64,000 nt of DNA from contig NZ_WEGH01000005.1 of assembly GCF_009604375.1 (NCBI RefSeq), positions 124,001-188,000 on the forward strand, read 5' to 3'. The notes beneath the pieces are model-generated. The model was given only the letters and a program-made list of their open reading frames with translations. It searched no databases and was not told the origin of the DNA. The position numbers and the translations under genes are program-made. Positions 7,649 to 16,439 of this stretch are shown here, one piece after another (position 1 is the first letter of the stretch; the number at the start of each line of letters is the position of its first letter). Origin of the DNA: Actinomadura macrotermitis. GTDB taxonomy: Bacteria; Actinomycetota; Actinomycetes; Streptosporangiales; Streptosporangiaceae.

Positions 7649-8812
7649 ATGGGAAGCGTGCGCTTCACCACCCGCAGGGACGTCCTGTACGCCGTGTCCG
7701 CCCTGGCGGGCGGCCTGCTGATGCTGTCGGCGCACGGCTACTCGAGCTGGGGCGAGCACTGGAGGCCCGCCGTCGCGCTGCGCGCCGTCCCGCTCGCCGG
7801 CCTGTGCCTCGGCATGCTGTTCCGCCGCACCGCGCCGCTGACCGGCCTGGCGATCTCCAGCGCGTTCAACCTGATGGACCTGGTCCTCGGCCCGAGCCTG
7901 GCCAGCGCCGTCATCTACACCGACGCGCTGTACGCGGCCGGCGTCTACGGGCCGCGCCGCCTCATCCGGTGGCTGCTCGGCGGGACCGTCGCCGCGACCC
8001 TGCTGGCGGGCGCGGCGGTGTGGGCGGCGACGGGGCGGCCGGGCGTGGCCGTCGTGCTGGGCGCGGTCGCGGGCACCACCTGGGTGGCGCCGGTGCTGAC
8101 CGCGATGGCCGTCGTGGAGCACCGCGACCGGGCCCGCGCCGAGCACCAGCGCGCCGAGCAGCTGGTCCTGCTGAACGAGCTGGACCGGCGCGGCGCCGTC
8201 GTCGCCGAGCGCGCCCGGATGGCCCGCGAGCTGCACGACGTCATCGCCAACCACCTGAGCGCGGTGGCGCTGCACTCCTCGGCCGTGCTGAAGCTGCCCG
8301 ACATGGACCGGGCCGGCGTGGTCGGCGCGATGGAGGTCATCCGGGAGAACAGCGTGCAGGGCCTGGCCGAGATGCGCCGCATGATCGGGCTGCTGCGCGA
8401 GGGCGAGGAGGAGGGCCCGGCCGCCGTGCCGCGCCTGGCCGAGCTGGACCGGCTCGTCGCGCACACCGCCCGCGCCGACCTGGCCGCCGCGCTCACCGTG
8501 CGCGGCGACCCGCCCGAGCTGCCCGCCGCCGTCGAGCTCGCCGCCTACCGCATCGTGCAGGAGTCGCTGACCAACGCCCTCAAGCACGGCGGCCCCGGCC
8601 GCGCCGAGGTGTGCCTGGAGTACCGCGCCGACCGGGTGGTCGTGGAGGTGTGCAGCCCGCTCGGCGCCGGGGCGGGGCTGCCCGGGTCGGGCAGCGGCCT
8701 GATCGGCATGCGCGAGCGGGCCGCCATGCTCGCCGGCGACTTCACCGCCGGCCCCGACCGCGGCCGCTGGCGGGTCCGCGCCGAACTGCCCGTCGAACTG
8801 GAGAGCGCATGA
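7649..8812 (+). CDS. Membrane sensor histidine kinase (NarL/DesK class)
   Basis: 387 residues. Four to five hydrophobic helices occupy about residues 12-155. A HisKA_3 dimerisation segment follows with the phospho-acceptor His196 in MARELHDVIANHLSAV. The C-terminal HATPase_c domain shows the N box ESLTNALKHG and G-box SGLIGMRERAAML. The sensed signal is unknown; the sensor is mainly membrane helices with no large external loop. ATG 7649 is preceded by GGGA at 9 bases; GTG 7658 is an alternative. The stop overlaps the response regulator start (ATGA, 8809-8812), so the two form one two-component system. Confidence 0.9.
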   Translation: MGSVRFTTRRDVLYAVSALAGGLLMLSAHGYSSWGEHWRPAVALRAVPLAGLCLGMLFRRTAPLTGLAISSAFNLMDLVLGPSLASAVIYTDALYAAGVYGPRRLIRWLLGGTVAATLLAGAAVWAATGRPGVAVVLGAVAGTTWVAPVLTAMAVVEHRDRARAEHQRAEQLVLLNELDRRGAVVAERARMARELHDVIANHLSAVALHSSAVLKLPDMDRAGVVGAMEVIRENSVQGLAEMRRMIGLLREGEEEGPAAVPRLAELDRLVAHTARADLAAALTVRGDPPELPAAVELAAYRIVQESLTNALKHGGPGRAEVCLEYRADRVVVEVCSPLGAGAGLPGSGSGLIGMRERAAMLAGDFTAGPDRGRWRVRAELPVELESA

Positions 8813-9459
8813 TCGAGGTGCTGGTGGCCGACGACCAGGCGGCGGTCCGCGCCGGGCTGGTGCTGATCCTGCGCAGCGCGCCCGGCATCACCGTGGTCGG
8901 CGAGGCCGCCGACGGCGAGCAGGCCGTCGAGCTGGCCCGGCGGCTGCGCCCCGACGTGGTGCTGATGGACGTGCGGATGCCGCGGCTGGACGGCGTCGCC
9001 GCGACCCGCGAGCTGGCCGGCGTCGCCGACGTGCTGGTGCTGACCACCTTCGACGTCGACGAGTACGTCTTCGGCGCGCTGCGGGCCGGCGCCGCCGGGT
9101 TCCTGCTGAAGGACGTGGACGCCGACCGGCTCGTCGAGGCCGTGCGCACCGTCGCGGCCGGCGAGGGCGTCATCGCGCCGCAGGTCACCCGCCGCCTGAT
9201 CGGCGCGTTCGCGGACGGGGCGCCGGCCCGCCCCGGCCCGCCGCCGGACCTGGCCGGGCTCACCCCGCGCGAGCGGGAGGTCTTCGCCTGCCTCGGCGAG
9301 GGGCTGTCCAACGGGCAGATCGCGGCCCGCCTGGACATGGCCGAGACGACGACCAAGACCCATGTCAGCCGCATCCTGGGCAAGCTCGGGCTGCGCAGCC
9401 GGGTCCAGGCCGCGATCATGGCCCGGGAGGCGCTCAGCGGGCCGCCAGGCCCCGGATGA
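8809..9459 (+). CDS. LuxR-family response regulator
   Basis: 216 residues. The receiver domain (1-120) has acidic residues D8-D9, phospho-acceptor D54 (VVLMDVRMP), the switch T in VLTTFD and K in FLLKDV. The LuxR_C helix-turn-helix (about 150-210) reads LTPREREVFACLGEGLSNGQIAARLDM. It is the cognate partner of the overlapping histidine kinase. Its 3' end overlaps by 26 bases the end of the convergent EAL-CBS gene. Target genes are unknown; kinase-regulator pairs of this class often control adjacent transporters, but none is adjacent here. Confidence 0.93.
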   Translation: MIEVLVADDQAAVRAGLVLILRSAPGITVVGEAADGEQAVELARRLRPDVVLMDVRMPRLDGVAATRELAGVADVLVLTTFDVDEYVFGALRAGAAGFLLKDVDADRLVEAVRTVAAGEGVIAPQVTRRLIGAFADGAPARPGPPPDLAGLTPREREVFACLGEGLSNGQIAARLDMAETTTKTHVSRILGKLGLRSRVQAAIMAREALSGPPGPG

Positions 9460-10543
9460 GGTCGGCCACCCGCACGATGCCGAGGCAGCGGCCGACCTCG
9501 TCCACCACCACCAGGTCGTCGTACACCCGGTCGTCCTCGCGGCCCGCCGCGCGCAGCGCCGCGATCGCCGGGACGGTGCGCGGCACCGTGCGCGGCGCGT
9601 CGGCGAGCCGCACCGCCGGCTTGTGCGCGTGCAGCGCGTGCCCGTAGGCGCCCGACAGCCGCAGCAGGAAGCGGGTGCGGTCCACCGCGGCGCGGGGCCG
9701 CTGCCGCTCGTCCACCAGGATGATGCTGGTGGTGCTCGCCTCGGCGTTCAGCACGTCCAGCACCTCCCCGGCGCTGGCGGTGTCGGGCATCGTCACCGCC
9801 GGCAGGGTGAACTCGGTGACGCGCGGCCCGAGGCCGTTGTCGGGCCGCGGCGGCTCCGCGGCCGCCACCGGCACCGTCACCGGCATCCCGGGCCACCACT
9901 CCGGCGGCGCGAGCGCCGGGCCCTGCACCAGCCGCACGCCGAGCTCGCGCATCCGCAGCACCTGGTCCTCGCCGGCCAGCCCCGGCGCGAGCACGTGCGC
10001 GCCGATCTGCTGCGCCAGCCCGACGACCGCCGACACCAGCGCCGCGCGGGCGGGGTCGGCGCCGGCCCGGCGGGCCAGCTCGGCGTCGATCCTGATCAGA
10101 TAGGGGACGACGTCCACCAGCAGGTCCAGCGGCGCGTGCGCGGCGCCGATCCCGCCGAGGGCGACCAGGTAGCCGGCCCGGCGCAGGCCGCGCAGCGCGG
10201 CCGACACCGCCGGGCGCTGCGCGGGCGGGAAGCCGCCGCCGACGCACAAGATCACCTCGCGCGGGCGGCGGCCGGTCGCGGTGAGGCCCCGGTGCAGCTC
10301 CTCCAGCACCTCGTCGCCGAACGCGAGCGACTCGGCGCGCACGCCGATCTGCAGCGGCAGCCGGGTGCCGGCGGCGTCGGCGGCGCGGACGGCCTCGGCG
10401 GCGGCGCGCAGGTCCCGCGAGACCGGGTCGCCGGAGCCCTCCCGGCCCGCATGCGGCTCGACGGCGACGACCGCGCCCGAGCCCAGATCGACGACCGGGC
10501 GGAAACCCGCGCGGGCCGGTAGCAGGACATCCAGAGGTGACAC
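9434..10543 (-). CDS. Degenerate EAL-domain protein with C-terminal CBS-like region
   Basis: 369 residues. Residues about 1-215 resemble an EAL (c-di-GMP phosphodiesterase) barrel, for example RLPLQIGVRAESLAFGDEVL, VILCVGGGFP, YLVALGGIGAAHAPLDLLV and YLIRIDAELARRAG. The signature EAL is replaced by EPH (VVAVEPHAGR) and the metal-binding DD motif is missing, so catalysis is unlikely. The C-terminal part (about 235-369) resembles a CBS pair (ITLP-like start VTMPDTASAGEVLDVL; end DLVVVDEVGRCLGIVRVADLIR). Such proteins probably bind a nucleotide and act as regulators (inference). GTG start at 10543; a perfect palindrome lies just upstream. Confidence 0.75.
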   Translation of the reverse strand: MSPLDVLLPARAGFRPVVDLGSGAVVAVEPHAGREGSGDPVSRDLRAAAEAVRAADAAGTRLPLQIGVRAESLAFGDEVLEELHRGLTATGRRPREVILCVGGGFPPAQRPAVSAALRGLRRAGYLVALGGIGAAHAPLDLLVDVVPYLIRIDAELARRAGADPARAALVSAVVGLAQQIGAHVLAPGLAGEDQVLRMRELGVRLVQGPALAPPEWWPGMPVTVPVAAAEPPRPDNGLGPRVTEFTLPAVTMPDTASAGEVLDVLNAEASTTSIILVDERQRPRAAVDRTRFLLRLSGAYGHALHAHKPAVRLADAPRTVPRTVPAIAALRAAGREDDRVYDDLVVVDEVGRCLGIVRVADLIRGLAAR

Positions 10544-10544
10544 A

Positions 10545-10559
10545 ACGGCATCATGCCGT
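10545..10559. promoter_or_regulatory. Palindrome in front of the EAL-CBS gene
   Basis: ACGGCAT-C-ATGCCGT is a perfect 7+1+7 inverted repeat ending 1 base before the GTG start of the minus-strand gene. Candidate operator, or a hairpin masking the start; no experimental parallel known to me. Confidence 0.35.
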
Positions 10560-10608
10560 CGTGATCATGACAAATACGAAGGCGTGGTCCAGAGTTCACG
10601 CACTGTTC

Positions 10609-10661
10609 GGTGCCCGGTGGGCCGGAGCGCCGGACCGCGGATTACGGTCCGCCCGGGCACC
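10609..10661 (-). terminator. Hairpin downstream of the minus-strand membrane protein gene
   Basis: Nested stem: GGTGCCCGG (10609-10617) pairs with CCGGGCACC (10653-10661), with an inner arm CGGACCG / CGGTCCG (10631-10637 / 10645-10651). No T tract. It lies between the end of the gene at 10695 and the next minus-strand gene, where a terminator is expected. Confidence 0.5.
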
Positions 10662-10694
10662 GGTTCCGGCCGCGGAGCATCGGCGGCGGCCGGT

Positions 10695-11099
10695 TCACAG
10701 GCTGCGGCCGCCCGCCACCGCCGACAGCAGGTAGGTGGCCCCGGCGAGCGCCGCCAGCCACGCGTAGGGCGTGACGTCCGCGCCGCGCAGCGCCTGCACG
10801 ACGAACGCGGCGACGATCCCGGCGGTCAGCATGTCGCCGGTCATCGCCGCCGCCTTCAGGTGCGCGCGGCCGCGGTGCCCGCTGCCGTACCCGTCGCCGA
10901 GCGGCAGCGCCGGCTCGTTGCGCCGGTAGGCGAGGTAGCCGGCGTACCCGGCCAGGACGGCGAGCGCGACCAGCGCGGTGCCGGTGCGCCCGGCCGCGCC
11001 GAGCACGCCCGCGACGGCGGCGGCGACGGCCAGCACCAGCAGCGGGACGATCCAGCGGCCGGGTCCACGACGTTCGGGAGCGATCCACATGACCGGCAT
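10695..11099 (-). CDS. Small integral membrane protein, unknown family
   Basis: 134 residues with the start at ATG 11099. Hydrophobic helices are clear: WIVPLLVLAVAAAVAGVLG, LVALAVLAGYAGYLAYR, MLTAGIVAAFVVQAL and WLAALAGATYLLSAVAG, giving about four transmembrane segments with a short basic N-terminus. The start was chosen because GGGGA sits just upstream; ATG 11090 is possible and the frame stays open to 11192. I do not recognise a family. It is divergent from the AIM24 cluster across an 84-base gap. Confidence 0.7.
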   Translation of the reverse strand: MPVMWIAPERRGPGRWIVPLLVLAVAAAVAGVLGAAGRTGTALVALAVLAGYAGYLAYRRNEPALPLGDGYGSGHRGRAHLKAAAMTGDMLTAGIVAAFVVQALRGADVTPYAWLAALAGATYLLSAVAGGRSL

Positions 11100-11183
11100 T
11101 TTCCCCGATGGGCGGATGAACGGGCGGGCAACGCGCCCGGGGGATCGAACCTTGACCGCGGCGGACCGGTATCTTGTCGCCCC

Positions 11184-11822
11184 GTGGCGCAATTTCGACT
11201 GAACGGCTCAAAGATGCTGGCCGTCGATCTGGCGGGCGAGACGATCCGGGCGCTGAACGGCGCCATGGTCGCCTACGAGGGCCAGATGACGTTCAAACGG
11301 CAGGGCATGACCGGTGGTGAGGGACTGCGCGGCGCGCTGAAGCGCCGGATCGCCGGCGAGGGCATGACCCTCATGGAGGTCACCGGGCAGGGCACCGTCT
11401 ACCTGGCCAGCGAGGCCACCGAGGTGACCCTGGTGCCGCTGGCGGGCGAGACCCTCTACGTGGAGTCCGAGAGCCTGCTGGCGCTGGACGGGCGGCTGCA
11501 GACGGGCGTGCAGTTCGTCGGGCTGCGCGGCATGGGCACCGGGCAGGGCATGGCCACCACCAAGGTGGACGGGCACGGCACCGTCGCGATCTTGTCCGAC
11601 GGCCCCGCGATCGCGCTGGAGGTGACCCCGCAGACGCCGCTCTGCGTCGACCCCGACGCCTACGTCGCGCACCGCGGGCAGCTCCAGCAGGACGTCGTCA
11701 CCGACGTGAACTGGCGCACCGTGCTCGGGCAGGGCTCGGGCGAGAGCGTGCAGTTCCGGTACCAGGGGCACGGCCTGGTCTACGTCCAGCCGGCCGAGCG
11801 CAGCGGGATTCTGGAGATCTGA
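11184..11822 (+). CDS. AIM24-family protein, first of three tandem copies
   Basis: 212 residues of beta-rich, Gly-rich sequence typical of the AIM24/TIGR00266 family: NGSKMLAVDLAGETIRALNG, MVAYEGQMTF, MEVTGQGTVYLAS, ETLYVESESLLALDG, VDPDAYVAHRG, GESVQFRYQGHGLVYVQ. The GTG start (11184) has no Shine-Dalgarno but a -10-like TATCTT at 11170-11175, so the mRNA may be leaderless. The family is widespread and poorly understood (mitochondrial Aim24 stabilises the MICOS complex; a bacterial role is unclear). Its stop overlaps the next copy (TGATG). Confidence 0.88.
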   Translation: MAQFRLNGSKMLAVDLAGETIRALNGAMVAYEGQMTFKRQGMTGGEGLRGALKRRIAGEGMTLMEVTGQGTVYLASEATEVTLVPLAGETLYVESESLLALDGRLQTGVQFVGLRGMGTGQGMATTKVDGHGTVAILSDGPAIALEVTPQTPLCVDPDAYVAHRGQLQQDVVTDVNWRTVLGQGSGESVQFRYQGHGLVYVQPAERSGILEI

Positions 11823-12472
11823 TGCCGGGATACACCTCGATCAACTCGAAGATGCTCCAGGTGCCGGTCGCGCCGGGCCGGGAGGTCTACAGCAAGCGCG
11901 GCGCGATGCTCGCCTACACCGGCGAGGTGCACTTCGAGCCGACCGCGACCGCCGGGCAGGGCATCGGCGGCGCCCTCGGCCGCGCCATGGCCGGCGAGCA
12001 CTCGGCGATGATGCACGTCACCGGGAACGGCCAGGTGATGTTCGGGCACGCCGGGCTGCACGTGCAGGTCATCGACCTGCAGGGCGACACCCTGTACGTG
12101 GAGGCCGACCGGCTGCTGGTGCACGACACCGCGCTGCAGGTCGGCACGATGTTCATGGGCGAGCAGGGCGGCGTCGGCGGCGTGCTGCGCGGCGCCGTCA
12201 CCGGGCAGGGCCTGTTCACCAGCACCCTCACCGGGCACGGCTCGTGCGCGGTGCTGTCGCACGGCGGGGTGATGGAGCTGCCGATCACCCCGCAGCGGCC
12301 GGTGCACGTCGACCCGCAGGCCTACGTGGCGCACCGCGGGCAGGTACAGAACAAGCTGACCACCGCCGTCGGGCTGCGCGACCTGATCGGGCGCGGCTCG
12401 GGCGAGGGCTTCCAGCTCCAGCTGAGCGGCTCCGGCGTCGTCTACGTCCAGGCCAGCGAGAGGAAGATCTGA
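11822..12472 (+). CDS. AIM24-family protein, second tandem copy
   Basis: 216 residues, recognisably paralogous to the gene before it: INSKMLQVPVAPGREVYSKRG, MLAYTGEVHFEPT, MMHVTGNGQVMFGH, GDTLYVEADRLLVHD, VDPQAYVAHRGQVQ, GEGFQLQLSGSGVVYVQASE. The shared strings (DTLYVEADRLL, VDP.AYVAHRGQ, SG.GVVYVQ) show tandem duplication followed by divergence. ATG 11822 overlaps the preceding stop by one base and the next gene starts immediately after its stop, so the three copies form one translationally coupled operon. Confidence 0.9.
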   Translation: MPGYTSINSKMLQVPVAPGREVYSKRGAMLAYTGEVHFEPTATAGQGIGGALGRAMAGEHSAMMHVTGNGQVMFGHAGLHVQVIDLQGDTLYVEADRLLVHDTALQVGTMFMGEQGGVGGVLRGAVTGQGLFTSTLTGHGSCAVLSHGGVMELPITPQRPVHVDPQAYVAHRGQVQNKLTTAVGLRDLIGRGSGEGFQLQLSGSGVVYVQASERKI

Positions 12473-13225
12473 GTGAGCACCCAGACGTTCAACGCGCAGA
12501 CGCTTCCGGCCAACGACAACGTCAACCCCTACGCCTTCAGCGTGGACCTGAACGGCCAGTGGTTCGCGCAGAAGGGCAAGATGATCGCCTACTACGGGCA
12601 GATCAGGTTCGAGGCGCTGTCGGCCGGGCCGCTGGACCAGCTCGTCGCCGCCACCTTCCACTCGCCGCTGTACGCGCAGGACTGGATCGTGGCGCAGGGG
12701 CAGGGCAAGCTGCTGCTCGCCGACCGCGGCTTCGACATCAACTCCTTCGACCTGGACGAGGGCAACCTCACCATCCGGGCCGGCAACCTGCTGGCCTTCG
12801 AGCCGGGCCTGGAGCTCAAGCAGTCGATCATCCCGGGGTTCCTCACCCTGATCGGGACGGGCCGGTTCGTGGCCGCCTCCAACGGCCCGGTGCACTTCGT
12901 CGAGCCGCCCATCCGGGTCGACCCGCAGGCGCTGCTCGGCTGGGCCGACTGCCCCTCGCCGTGCCACCACTACGACCACTCCTACATGCGGGGCGTGCTC
13001 GGCACGGCGCGCATGCTGACCGGTCTCGGCGGCACCTCGGGGGAGGAGCACCAGTTCGACTTCACCGGGCAGGGCACGGTGCTGATGCAGTCGTCGGAGG
13101 TCGTCACCAACCAGGACACGCTGCTGCGCGACCTGGAGGGCCAGGTCGGGATGCTCGGCGTCGGCGGCCTGGAGCGGCTGCACGGCACGATCGGGCAGCG
13201 GATCGCCGCCGAGCGCCAGCACTGA
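12473..13225 (+). CDS. AIM24-family protein, third tandem copy
   Basis: 250 residues, the longest and most divergent of the three: NGQWFAQKGKMIAYYGQIRFEAL, DWIVAQGQGKLLLADRGFDIN, GNLTIRAGNLLAFEPGLELKQSI, FTGQGTVLMQSSE. It has an extra C-terminal tail after the family core, with a short loop DCPSPCHHYDHSYMRG containing Cys and His residues that could bind a metal (speculative). The GTG start directly abuts the previous stop. A GC-rich hairpin follows. Confidence 0.88.
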   Translation: MSTQTFNAQTLPANDNVNPYAFSVDLNGQWFAQKGKMIAYYGQIRFEALSAGPLDQLVAATFHSPLYAQDWIVAQGQGKLLLADRGFDINSFDLDEGNLTIRAGNLLAFEPGLELKQSIIPGFLTLIGTGRFVAASNGPVHFVEPPIRVDPQALLGWADCPSPCHHYDHSYMRGVLGTARMLTGLGGTSGEEHQFDFTGQGTVLMQSSEVVTNQDTLLRDLEGQVGMLGVGGLERLHGTIGQRIAAERQH

Positions 13226-13241
13226 GCGGGCGCCCGGCGGC

Positions 13242-13263
13242 GGCCCGCGCCGCGGCGCGGGCC
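13242..13263 (+). terminator. Hairpin after the AIM24 operon
   Basis: GGCCCGCGCC (13242-13251) pairs perfectly with GGCGCGGGCC (13254-13263), 17 bases beyond the stop, and an outer arm GAGCGG/CCGCTC extends it. No T tract, as is common in high-GC actinobacteria. Confidence 0.5.
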
Positions 13264-13322
13264 ACCGCTCGTACATCTGTTCTAACGCATTCGGCATGGC
13301 CGCTTCCCGGTCCGCCGTCACG

Positions 13323-13328
13323 TACACT
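13323..13328 (+). promoter_or_regulatory. -10 element for the ABC-F leader transcript
   Basis: TACACT ends 6 bases before the ATG of the leader peptide ORF (13335), giving a transcript that starts at or next to that ATG. No convincing -35 or WhiB7-type AT tract was found upstream. Confidence 0.45.
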
Positions 13329-13334
13329 GAACAG

Positions 13335-13355
13335 ATGATTTCGCTCCTGAGCTGA
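13335..13355 (+). CDS. Leader peptide MISLLS upstream of the ABC-F gene
   Basis: A six-codon ORF, ATG ATT TCG CTC CTG AGC TGA, sits directly downstream of a -10 element and 12 bases upstream of a terminator-like hairpin, with the ABC-F start 91 bases after its stop. Short upstream ORFs controlling ribosome-protection ABC-F and rRNA methylase genes by ribosome stalling are well established. Translation of this one is an inference from position. Confidence 0.5.
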   Translation: MISLLS

Positions 13356-13367
13356 CAGGCCCCGCAG

Positions 13368-13400
13368 GCGCGTCCCGGTCCCGACCGCGACGCGCTGTTT
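13368..13400 (+). terminator. Putative transcription attenuator in the ABC-F leader
   Basis: GCGCGTC (13368-13374) pairs with GACGCGC (13389-13395); after one mismatch CGG pairs with CCG around loop TCCCGA. TGTTT follows directly (13396-13400). A terminator between a leader peptide and the structural gene is the arrangement of ribosome-mediated attenuation. Confidence 0.55.
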
Positions 13401-13446
13401 CATGCCGTCCGCCCGCCGAGCCGCCCGTCTGGGGAGCCCCGTCACT

Positions 13447-15045
<1,599 letters not shown>

Positions 15046-15161
15046 CCTGCGCGTCAGCTTCCGCAGATCTTTTCTGGCCGAGTGGGTAGCCGAACGGGCG
15101 GGAATGACTGATCATGGCGGGGGATAACGCAGCGGTCACCACATCACTACGGGAGGTACTC

Positions 15162-15374
15162 GTGGCCGAGACCCTCAAGAAGGGCACCCGCGTGACCGGT
15201 GCCGAGCGCGACAAGCTGGCGACGGAACTCAAGAAGAGGTACGACTCCGGCGAGAGCATCCGCGCCCTGGCAGCCGCCACCGGCCGCTCGTATGGGTTCA
15301 TCCACCGGATTCTCACCGAATCCGGCGTCAACCTGCGCGGTCGCGGCGGAGCGACCCGCGGTAAGAAGTCCTGA
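15162..15374 (+). CDS. Small helix-turn-helix protein (Rv1473A-like)
   Basis: 70 residues. GTG 15162 was chosen because GGGAGG lies 5 bases upstream; ATG 15114 would add 16 residues. The protein begins MAETLKKGTRVTGAERDKL and has an HTH resembling those of resolvases/Sigma-70 region 4: SGESIRALAAATGRSYGFIHRILTESG, with a basic Gly-rich tail RGRGGATRGKKS. Homologues of this size follow ABC-F genes in many actinobacteria (Rv1473A in M. tuberculosis, recalled). It is probably a DNA- or RNA-binding regulator; the target is unknown. Confidence 0.85.
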   Translation: MAETLKKGTRVTGAERDKLATELKKRYDSGESIRALAAATGRSYGFIHRILTESGVNLRGRGGATRGKKS

Positions 15375-15545
15375 CCGGACGTCGACCCCTCGGATGAGCG
15401 CACCGCCTGACCCGTCGCCGGGACCGACCGAGTAAGGTTCGGTCGCGGCGGCGGGGCGGGCGCCGGGAGGTCCCGCACCCGCTGTGACGTGCACGGAACA
15501 ACATCGGCACCGGCCGGTGAGGCGTTGCTCGCGGAAAGGGAACTC

Positions 15546-16379
15546 ATGGCGGACGCGAAGGTGGAGCAGGGGCGGCCGGATGCGGTCACCGGCGGTACGG
15601 GCCTGCCCACGGCCGAGGAGCTGGCCGCGGCCGGGCTGCTGCTGGACATCGACGGCGCGGTGGCGACCGTCGCGCTGAACCGGCCCGAGCGCCGCAACGC
15701 CATGACGTTCACCCTGTGGCGGACGCTCGCCCGCATCGGGCGCTCGCTGCCCGCGGAGGTGCGCGTCGTGGTGCTGCGCGGCGAGGGCAGCTGCTTCTCC
15801 GCCGGCATCGACCTCGGCATGTTCTCCGGGGAGGGCGAGGGCTTCGCCGACGGCAGCGACGAGGCGGCCGCCGACGCGTTCATCGCCGACCTGCAGCAGG
15901 GCTACACCTGGCTGCGGCGGCCCGAGATCGTCACCATCGCGCAGGTGCACGGGCACGCCATCGGCGGCGCCTTCCAGCTGGCGCTGGCCTGCGACATCCG
16001 GGTGATCGCCGACGACACCCGCTTCTGCATGAAGGAGCCCGCCCTCGGCCTGGTGCCCGACCTCACCGGCACCAAGCCGCTGGTGGAGATCGTCGGCCTG
16101 AACCGGGCGCTGGAGCTCTGCCTGACCGCGCGCACCGTGCTCGCCGACGAGGCGCTGCGCCTCGGCCTGGCCGAGACCGTCGTGCCCGCCGCCGACCTGC
16201 CCGGCGCGGTCGCCGACCTCACCGCCTCGCTGCTGGCCGTCAACGCCGGCGCCGCCGTGGCGACCAAGCGGCTGCTGCAGCAGGCGTCCGAGAACACCCT
16301 CGAGCAGCAGTGCGCGGCCGAGCGCCGGGAGCAGATCGGCCGGCTGCGCGAGATGTTCGGCGGCGCCGCGCAGGGCTGA
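15546..16379 (+). CDS. Enoyl-CoA hydratase/isomerase (crotonase) family protein
   Basis: 277 residues. The crotonase fold is shown by TVALNRPERRNAMTFTLWRTL, the CoA-binding/oxyanion stretch LRGEGSCFSAGIDLGMFSG and the second oxyanion region HGHAIGGAFQLALACDIRV. The catalytic Glu expected in true hydratases lies around FCMKEPALGLVPDLTGT, so hydratase or isomerase activity is possible but the substrate is unknown. ATG 15546 has GGAAAGGG 5 bases upstream. Synteny with the ABC-F and HTH genes parallels echA12 (Rv1472), although its position relative to them differs. Confidence 0.88.
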   Translation: MADAKVEQGRPDAVTGGTGLPTAEELAAAGLLLDIDGAVATVALNRPERRNAMTFTLWRTLARIGRSLPAEVRVVVLRGEGSCFSAGIDLGMFSGEGEGFADGSDEAAADAFIADLQQGYTWLRRPEIVTIAQVHGHAIGGAFQLALACDIRVIADDTRFCMKEPALGLVPDLTGTKPLVEIVGLNRALELCLTARTVLADEALRLGLAETVVPAADLPGAVADLTASLLAVNAGAAVATKRLLQQASENTLEQQCAAERREQIGRLREMFGGAAQG

Positions 16380-16396
16380 CCCGCACACAGCGCACG

Positions 16397-16434
16397 GGCA
16401 GGGCCCGGACCGCCGCGGCGGTCCGGGCCCTGCC
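16397..16434. terminator. Bidirectional terminator between convergent genes
   Basis: An 18-base arm (16397-16414, beginning GGCAGGGCCCGG) and its exact reverse complement (16417-16434) with 2 bases between. It fills the 60-base gap between the crotonase gene and the convergent peptidase gene. Confidence 0.8.
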
Positions 16435-16439
16435 GCGTC

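Noticed and set aside
13226..13335. WhiB7-type promoter upstream of the ABC-F gene
   Set aside because: M. tuberculosis Rv1473 is a WhiB7 target, but the AT-rich tract next to a -35 required for WhiB7 is not present here.
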